Shown here piece by piece: positions 57,031-64,000 of a DNA stretch of 64,000 bases. A program made the translations under genes and the position numbers. Within the stretch, counting starts at the first letter, position 1; each line of letters starts with the position of its first letter. The stretch covers positions 24,350,875 through 24,414,874 of the forward strand of contig OY755170.1 of NCBI GenBank assembly GCA_963576735.1, read 5' to 3'. The notes below the pieces were generated by a model. It was not told the DNA's origin. It made no database searches and worked only from the letters and a program-made list of their open reading frames with translations. This stretch comes from Bedellia somnulentella. Its lineage: Eukaryota > Arthropoda > Insecta > Lepidoptera > Bedelliidae.

Positions 57031-57668
57031 TATATGTCGCAGTCAACTAGTCAAATCACGCAATTAATTGAATGCCCACTCTCAATCAAAGTGCAAACTT
57101 CAGTCAGGCATATAGTTGAACGCAACGTTTGACAATTTGACTGAACAGTTTGTTAGGCGCTTGTCACTAGGGTGATGTTATTTTAAAAGAATGTAAAGTC
57201 TTTAATTGACTTTATTTTCGTAAAATTTTAAATTATTTAAATGTGAATAAGACAAAAAAATGGGTTAAGGTTTCCATATCTATTTAAACACACAGCTGAG
57301 CAAAACGGAGCGGAATAAACGCTATTACTATATTAAACATCAAATAATATGTGGGAATGCTATCAATCATACTACTTCATTTGCGTTCCAAGACAATCAA
57401 GTTAATTTCCAATATGATAAACCTAAACAATAAACCATAGCAATCTTAATTCTTGTTATCACCCTATCATAGTCACCCTTAGTTAATCCTAATTAAAAAC
57501 ATGACTGACAATGTCAGCCATAATGATCGAGCTAACAATCAATGGTTGGACGTTCTGTCAAGGTCATTTGTTTAACCAATTGAATAGCAATTATATTGAA
57601 AGTTGGCCTTTTCTTGAACTGACTAGGCATTTAATGAATTGCGTGATTGCACCAGTTGACTGCGACAT
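57031..57668. mobile_element. TIR element with iterated arms (copy 2)
   Basis: Left end TATATGTCGCAGTCAACTAG, right end CACCAGTTGACTGCGACATA. The arms are more diverged than in copy 1 but have the same iterated plan. Inner CTAGGGTGAT (57168) and ATAGTCACCCTTAG (57468) match the inner repeat pair of copy 1. No GGTTCCGTA repeat, so that insertion is specific to copy 1. Confidence 0.72.
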
Positions 57669-58270
57669 AAACATTGAATTGTAATAATTTACAGTGGTAT
57701 CATCACAGGCCACTTTGTCCCCGTGGGTTTGAATAGGGTGACTTTTTATTTAATTTTTAATTAGTACGAACGGAAGTCAATGCGCCTGGAGTGCAATTAT
57801 TTGGAGTGTGAGATCCACAATTAAAAAGTTCACGAAAAGTTTAAGGTTCTAAGCATCAGTTCGAAATCATTGTTATTCAGTGTTTACGTTAGTGTTTTGG
57901 GAATTTAGCTTAATTCGGTGAGGGAGGCAATATGAGATATTGTCTGATATATATGATATGCTTATAATAAAAAGAAACTGCAAGAAATGCCTTTCAAAGA
58001 GATCCCCGTTTGTCTTATTGATTATGAAGAAAATTGCGGCAAACATCACTATGCTTTTGTTTTTCGCATCGCGCATGTAAAGGGTCAATAGCTACGTCCA
58101 CACTGTGCCTTTTTTTGTTCAATAAGGGCATGCGTCATAGCGCAGTCAACAGCGCACGTGAGGCATGCCCTTAATGCATGCGCGATGACAGTTGAAAGCG
58201 GAGCGCGCGCTGTGTTGCAAGTTATCCGGAGTCGGGTGGATTTCTGTGCGTCATAGCGTTCAACAACAAG

Positions 58271-58336
58271 ATGGTGGACGAAGAAAAAGATTTAACATTA
58301 AGTTTTATTGAAGATTACAGAAGCTTACTTACTTAA
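58271..58336 (+). pseudogene. N-terminus of a MADF-like PIF/Harbinger ORF
   Basis: ATGGTGGACGAAG opens MVDEEKDLTLSFIEDYRSLL and stops after 21 residues. The FIEDYRS core resembles the first helix of MADF/Myb-SANT domains in the accessory protein of PIF/Harbinger elements. It is cut by the internal deletion. Confidence 0.6.
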
Positions 58337-58625
58337 AATTACTTAAGATTACTTTGAATAAAAACGAAAGGGACATTAAACTGTCTCCAGTAGCTAAAAA
58401 CCTTAGCGTTATTGCTAATTTTATTTCAATAGGTATAGCTTCACGTAGCTGGGTTGACTGTTTTGTAATTATTGGTTTCAGCAATTTCAAAAGTTGATCG
58501 AAATTCCTTTCGGACATGCGTGTAAAATTTTTAAAAAGAATATCTTTATCTTCTCTTAGTTCGCTTATAATCACGTTTCTTCGATTATTATAATAATCTC
58601 GTATCCAAAACCTTCTCTTGGTCCT
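58329..58625 (-). pseudogene. Harbinger (HARBI1-like) transposase N-terminus
   Basis: The minus-strand frame reads RRFWIRDYYNNRRN, NFTRMSERNFDQLLKLLKPII, then EAIPIEIKLAITLRFLATGDS and LSFLFKV before losing homology. These are the standard N-terminal motifs of HARBI1-type DDE transposases. The DDE catalytic domain is absent. The frame is otherwise undamaged, suggesting a fairly young deletion product. Confidence 0.85.
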
Positions 58626-59508
58626 TTTTTTTTCTGGAATTTCTTATGACCAAGTAAGCTGCATATATTCCCCCAAGTAAAATATTGTCGTCGCACATGT
58701 TTCCAACAGAAACTCAAACTACGAATAAAGTATGGTGTTGGTTTCAATTAACGCATTCACTTATTGTAAGCGTCAATTGAAAGTTGAATAGAAAGATGAA
58801 GACGAAAGTTGAAGATGAAAAGGCACAGTGTGGACGTAGCTATTCAACAAGAACTTTGTTATTAAAAACAATTTTTTATGTAGATGTTTTTTTTGTAGTT
58901 AAGAAAGTTAGTCGCCAAACTTTCCTCTTCTTGTCATACATAGGTAAAAAATGAATCATCTTCACAAAAAAAAAATGTTTAAAAAAACAAAGTTCTTGTT
59001 GAATGACCCTGGCTGCCATGGCCAAATAAAACACGTCACATGAATATAAAAAATGATAATTCATTTCAACAAAATAATAATAAATATTGATTGAAAAATC
59101 ATCATTTATGTGCAAAAATACTTCATTTCAGCAAAAAGTGACACCCTTTAATGCCACACTAAACGGATAAATCTTTTTGTGTATAATCAATGTCCCTTTT
59201 ATGGAAAATAAGTTGAAATTAATATAAAATGTTACGCCTTGATGATTTCAGTGCAATCTAAATCACTTTATGAGCGAGTGTGTTTAATAAGAATTAATTT
59301 GACTGAACTGAACCAACCATCCGCCTTATTGATTATGGTTGACTTTGTCATCATGTTATTTGAATTTAGTTTGGGTGATTACAAAAACAATGAGGCTTTA
59401 GTTTTTTCATTGGACACAGAAGATTAAACTTAAGTATCTTAGACGACATCAATGAATATACTAATGTGTAATATAGTTACAAAATATATAATGTAAAAAA
59501 TACCTGCT

Positions 59509-59758
59509 CACTACTACATACATACAATATACTCACGGCCATAAATCCCTAGAAGGAATTGGAAATTCCTCAGCCACTTTTGGAAAGTTGAGTGGGGAAA
59601 AGATGGTTAAATAAAGGTAGTTGGTGATGGGTCTCCAACCGCATCGCCCAAATATCCCTTAAAGCCCCAATACCATTAGTCGCCTTTTACGTGCACGCAC
59701 TGGAAGAAACGGGGTAGTGCTATTCTAAGCCGACACTACGCAGCACACACTACTACAT
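59509..59758 (-). mobile_element. SN retroposon, near full length, 11-bp target duplication
   Basis: Element 59520-59747 between CACTACTACAT copies (59509-59519, 59748-59758). Tail CATACAATATACTCACGG, small deletion of the AGGGGTAGCC block, head AGCCGACACTACGCAGC. Confidence 0.9.
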
Positions 59759-60364
59759 TGCAGATTGAAAATGCCTCGCTCGTCCAACCAGAGGGTTTTA
59801 CAGATATATTTACCACGCCAACCTAAACTTTTTCTTTTGTTAAGCATTAGTAAATAACTTAAGGGCGTCCCCGGAAAAATAGGTTGATATTGATTGTTTG
59901 GAAATTCTATAAAGTCTGATTTGATGATATTGATATGACATGAATAAAATATATGTTGGTGATTAGTTCATGGTGTTAAAATTTGATGTTTAACATTTTA
60001 ATATTTTGTTGAAAAATATGATGAAAAAAACTGAATTGGAACATGCTTTGTTTTCATAAAACCGTTTAGGCTCCACTGGCATAACATACATGTGAACTCA
60101 TTAAGTACGCGTAGCTTTAAGATCTGTAAATTTGATGTTTAACTTTTCATTTAAACATTATAGTTATTGAATAAAACTAAATAAACTACATTTATCCTGC
60201 GCGCGCGTTTTTTCCGTCCCTGTCACTCTCAGTAAATTTGACGTAAGAATGAGCGCAATAACTGCAACATGCGGGGAGGCCCTTAAGTATATCTTTAAAA
60301 AATATAGTCAAAGCAGCGCACCATATTTTTCCAAAGTTGTTAATATCATAGTCACCGTATTTAC

Positions 60365-60520
60365 TAGGTGGCTAACTAACTTTCAGCCTATCGGTTAAAC
60401 GTTAAGCTCAACTGCATGAGTGGCTGAAGCTTAGCCGTCTAACTAAGATGCTGCGTTAAGTTAAACTACAAGCCGCTTAATTAAGTGGCTTATTTAATTA
60501 GATTATGTGGCATATACATG
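60365..60520. mobile_element. Solo arm of the iterated-TIR family
   Basis: GGTGGCTAACTAACTTTCAG, GAGTGGCTGAAGCTTAGCCG, CAAGCCGCTTAATTAAGTGG, CTTATTTAATTAGATTATGTGGCATATA: modules like those at 40039-40131 but only one arm is present. Confidence 0.55.
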
Positions 60521-60539
60521 CGTTCTTAAGAAAAGGGTG

Positions 60540-60808
60540 CTTATATCACATACATACATCATACATATACTCCAGCTATAAATCCCTAGAAAGGGTAGCC
60601 AGAGCCAAGGAATTAGAAATTCCCAAGCCACTTTTGGAAGTTGCATGGGGAAAACATGGTGAAATAAAGGTTGTTGGTGATGGGTCTCCAACCGCATCGC
60701 CGAAAAACCCTTAAAAGCCCCAATACCGTTAGTCGCCTCTTACGTACACCCGCCGGAAGAAATGAGGTAGTGCTATTCTAAGCCGACACTACACAGCATC
60801 TTATATCA
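60540..60808 (-). mobile_element. SN retroposon, full length, 9-bp target duplication
   Basis: Element 60549-60799 between CTTATATCA copies (60540-60548, 60800-60808). Subfamily 1 (CTTACGTACACCCGCCGG). It lies just beyond the solo TIR arm. Confidence 0.9.
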
Positions 60809-61070
60809 TCATTTCAAAAAGTCACACCAATATTTTAAATCGTATTACAGACTACCGAATTAAATCCCGGACTTCCTCATTTGAGAGCCGAGATGTTATC
60901 TAATATATAAACGAGTTTATGCTATAATCATGAAAGTGTAGTCAGAGCTTTAGATTAACTGGCAGGGGTAGCCACAGCTTTGAGGACAATGATCGGGGTG
61001 GTGAAATAGGTACTTGTTTACAGGGTTTCCAACCAAATCAAGCAGCAGTAATATTAGCCCAAGACGCACA

Positions 61071-61530
61071 ATACATACATATACTCACGGCTATAAATCC
61101 CTTAACGGGGGGGTAGCCAGAGCTTTGGAATGAGAAATTCCTCAGCCACTTTTGGAAGTTGATTGGGAAAAGATGGTTATAATAAATGTTTTTGGTGACG
61201 GGTCTCCAACCAAAAATCACTTAAAAAGCCCCCTATACCCTTAGTCGCCTCTGACGATCACCCACGGGTAGAAATGGGGTAGTGCTATTCTAAGCCGACA
61301 CTACACAGCACGTACATATACTCACGGCTATAAATCCTAAAAGACGTTGCCACAAAATTCTTCAGCCACTTTTGGAAGCCAAGTGGGGAAAAGATGGTGA
61401 AATAAAGGTTTTTGGTGATGCTTCTCCACCCGCAACGCCCAATAATCACTGAAAAGCCCCGATACCTTCGATCGTCTGACGGGTGATCCCATGGGAAGAA
61501 ATGGGGCAGTGCTATTCTAAGCCGACACTT
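61071..61530 (-). mobile_element. Two SN retroposons head-to-tail
   Basis: 61071-61308 is subfamily 2 (ACGATCACCCACGGGTAG). 61309-61530 is another copy with the tail directly at the first copy's head (AGCACGTACATATACTCACGG). The second copy has an altered middle (GATCGTCTGACGGGTGATCC). Confidence 0.88.
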
Positions 61531-63110
61531 GACATCAAGCCGTGTGTAATTCTTATTTTTTTATTTCAGATATCCAGAGGTGTGGCATTCTATTCAATTG
61601 AAAGATTGTTTATGACTACTTCAGTACGTATAAAACCATAAGTGCAACGAAGCAGCCGTGAAGGAGCTACTTCCCTTCTCTGTTCTTATTTAAGAAGAAT
61701 TCTGAGTACGTGACTTGGTCAATTGAAGTATAACCAATACTGAGAATATTCTGTTTGCATTTACCTTTGGTGTGATTTGAATGGTAAGTCTCATTATATT
61801 AAAATGATAATAAATAATATGTATCTAAATAAGTTAATATACGTCATACTTAGTGGTGTCATTAGGGTGGAAACCAGTTAAATTTAGTACTTGACCTTAA
61901 TTATAAATTCACTGACTTTTTGACAAGAAAAGTATAACTCTTACGTTAAGAAAAGTCTGAGGAGTAAAAAAGAATATTTGCAAAGATGGATGATATCGAG
62001 GCACATTTTTGACACACTTTGAAGTGGTGATTGAAAATTTGTCTACCCCAATCAGAACTATCATATCATAAATGCTGATGCATGAGTTAGTGAATCATAT
62101 AAACGTTCAAAATATTAACTTACCTAAAACTTTTGCAGTCAGTATAAGAACATTTAGTATCGCACAACCGATTTGAGAACGTTGATCGCGTTTAATTCCG
62201 TTCAATATATTTCAATTAAATACTTCAACGAGCTTGACACTCGCAGCTCAATTACAAATGATGGCGTCTAATTGCGCCCATCGTCTTGGTCATCCTTGAA
62301 CGTTGTGCAGCATATAGCTTTGCCGCGCGGCTTTGCTTGCTGCTCCTATACTTTATTTGGCGATTGGGTATACTTCTTCGTATCTTACTTCTTCTATTGT
62401 TATAAATGTAAAAGTAACTGTGCCTGTGTGTTCGTCAATATCGAATAAACTAAAAGAAAAACTTTAGTACACAGGCAAATAATCACAGGTATTATCACAA
62501 GGTATGTGGGCTACACCTACATATGTATAAGTAATTTACATATATTTACCCTCGACTTTTGTATTTCGCATGTAACCTAACTCCTCCTAAACGGTATATC
62601 CAATCTTGACCAAATTTTGCATGACTTTTGACTAAAAAGCAGCAAGGACCAGGTTTTGACGGGATTTTTTGAATAAATGGTACCATTGAGGAATGATCAC
62701 CCTTTAAAGTTTCCCATGGATGTAAGTCTATGCGAAACTTTTGTAACCCAATCTGGTATCTCTTTAATTTGGTTCAGCTTCGCTCCAAATTTCGGCATGC
62801 GAAGCGTTATTGCCCACCTAGATTATTATATTTGCGCATTATATATTTACTTATATTTATACACTGATACACAATCATAATTATATTTAAAGTGATAAAT
62901 ACCAGTTTGTCGATAGCCAGTCAATATGACAAAACCTTAACACTAGTTGGGAGGTTGATCTTTTATTCTCGCGGGTAGTTTCGACTACCGCGGACACCGC
63001 GATGATTGTTCTAGAACGATTAGCTCACCACTCATCGCGCGCGACACATGAAGCCCACGCTATACTCTCATATTTTTTACATTTAAATTAACTGCGCCCT
63101 TGTTGTTATT
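61531..63110. other. Intergenic, with a possible repeat remnant at 62400-62850
   Basis: Around 62405-62620, GTAAAAGTAACTGTGCCTGT and ATCTTGACCAAATTTTGCAT echo a widespread repeat class, followed by CCTTTAAAGTTTCCCATGGAT. No gene is supported; the 67-residue frame at 62677 lies in this repeat. Confidence 0.4.
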
Positions 63111-63117
63111 GTTGTTA

Positions 63118-63322
63118 TCATTAATATCAGGCCCACCAACGGAGCTCCCTTTGGTATAGGTAGAGACTATCGGTAACCAGTTTGTACGATCCTCACTCGC
63201 TTCATTCATATCCATCAATAATTTTATACATGTCCTTTTGTTCTTCATACTTCGGACGCCTGCTCTTTTTCAGCGCAATCTCTATTTGATCTAAAGATGA
63301 CCTTCGTGGTCGTCGAACCTTT
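63118..63322 (-). pseudogene. Related LINE 3' fragment with a different tail
   Basis: Minus frame: DLIEIALKKSRRPKYEEQ-like region, then MKNKRTCIKLLMDMNEASEDRTNWLPIVSTY. The end reads GGPDINDNNNN from a (GTT/ATT)-rich tail, not the GTGAGTATATG tail, so it belongs to a sister LINE lineage. Confidence 0.7.
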
Positions 63323-63324
63323 CA

Positions 63325-64000
63325 CGAATTTTTCGCTCGCAACGCACTATTTCTCATTCGACCGTATTATTGAACATCACAAATTTATCCCTTTATCATG
63401 AAAAATAAAACACTAACTCTCAAATTTAAATATATATTGCAGGATTGAACGAGTATTTATTATATTTATTGATGATTCGAATTTAAGATGATTCCGAACT
63501 TCAGAGAACACCGTTAGTCGTCGATCATGGTAGTAGTCGCTAATCTGCCAACCCACACTACTAGCGTGGAAGACAATGATAAAATCACCCTATATAAGGT
63601 AGGCTCGAGCCCCTTGGTGGGACATATATGGGCTGTCAGGATGATGAATTTGTCTAGACACAATAGTCAAACTGAAAGCCTGAAAAGATTCTTCATATTT
63701 TTTCATAAAATAAATCTGAACCTTTATGTTGAATATCTTGCAGAGAATTACCATCTACGACGCTCGGAACATTATATGCATCAATTGTAACAAACATAAC
63801 TCAGTTGCTAGTCGTGTATCCCCTACATCCTGTTATTTTCTGATTGCTTCTATTCTGCCGTGTCAATTTGTCCACGTGTAAGGGGGTTTGTTATGAGCGA
63901 ATCTACTTACACTAGTAGATGTGTTCATAGGAAACGTTACTACAATCAACAATTTTACACTTTTGGCATGAATATTAATCCCCTTTGCTACGCCACGTGG
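63325..64000. other. Intergenic, nothing firm
   Basis: An 87-residue frame at 63527-63790 has no recognisable homology and no splice signals to extend it. Left unannotated as a gene. Confidence 0.35.

Larger units (their letters stand above)
58089..58842. mobile_element. Internally deleted PIF/Harbinger transposon
   Basis: 25-bp perfect TIRs at 58089-58113 and 58818-58842 (TAGCTACGTCCACACTGTGC...). Between them are the N-terminal pieces of both ORFs expected for PIF/Harbinger, facing each other, with the middle deleted at about 58330. Confidence 0.85.

Noticed and set aside
57873..58088. Minus-strand 71-residue frame next to the Harbinger element
   Set aside because: No family resemblance and it ends at the transposon boundary by chance.

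Overview
This is an AT-rich nuclear genome window from an insect, almost certainly a moth or butterfly. The evidence is spliced genes with GT-AG introns, an IMFamide-type neuropeptide precursor (the form of SIFamide known from Bombyx), and dense arrays of tRNA-derived SINEs, (ATGT)n-tailed retroposons and TIR transposons of lepidopteran type. There is no operon structure and no CRISPR array. Most of the sequence is mobile-element debris.

Three cellular genes can be supported. (1) A four-exon plus-strand gene at 9708-17689 encodes an ortholog of CCDC13, a coiled-coil protein of centriolar satellites and cilia. (2) A two-exon minus-strand gene at 19163-19849 encodes an 80-residue SIFamide/IMFamide precursor. 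(3) A single-coding-exon plus-strand gene at 45048-46142 encodes ADAT3/Tad3, the non-catalytic subunit of the tRNA wobble adenosine deaminase. They have no evident functional link.

Layout. 1-3680: a decayed gene fragment inside nested inverted repeats, then three 400-bp tandem units with (CAGA)n. 3680-9700: old repeat fragments. 9700-17700: CCDC13, with SINEs in its 5.6-kb third intron. 17870-19100: retroposon fragments. 19160-19850: IMFamide. 20000-29850: LINE and SINE insertions, a 932-bp TIR element and a tandem 0.6-0.9 kb duplication. 29850-38540: a nest of transposons, in which a THAP-gene element with 30-bp TIRs has split a mariner copy, followed by a 490-bp duplication and a second THAP element that was itself hit by a LINE. 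38900-41530: two more TIR elements. 41600-46300: the ADAT3 locus. 46300-64000: intergenic DNA with SINEs, a second 932-bp element, an internally deleted PIF/Harbinger element and a possible core promoter near 53500.

The most informative material is the insertion history, much of which can be read from target-site duplications inside the window. A retroposon family (called SN here) has no recognisable tRNA head and ends in the same GTGAGTATATGTATG tail as an RTE-like LINE present in several copies. 5' truncation, 7-14 bp target duplications and one 5' snap-back copy indicate target-primed reverse transcription, probably by that LINE. Two THAP-bearing elements, both with 8-bp target duplications, look like P-superfamily relatives.
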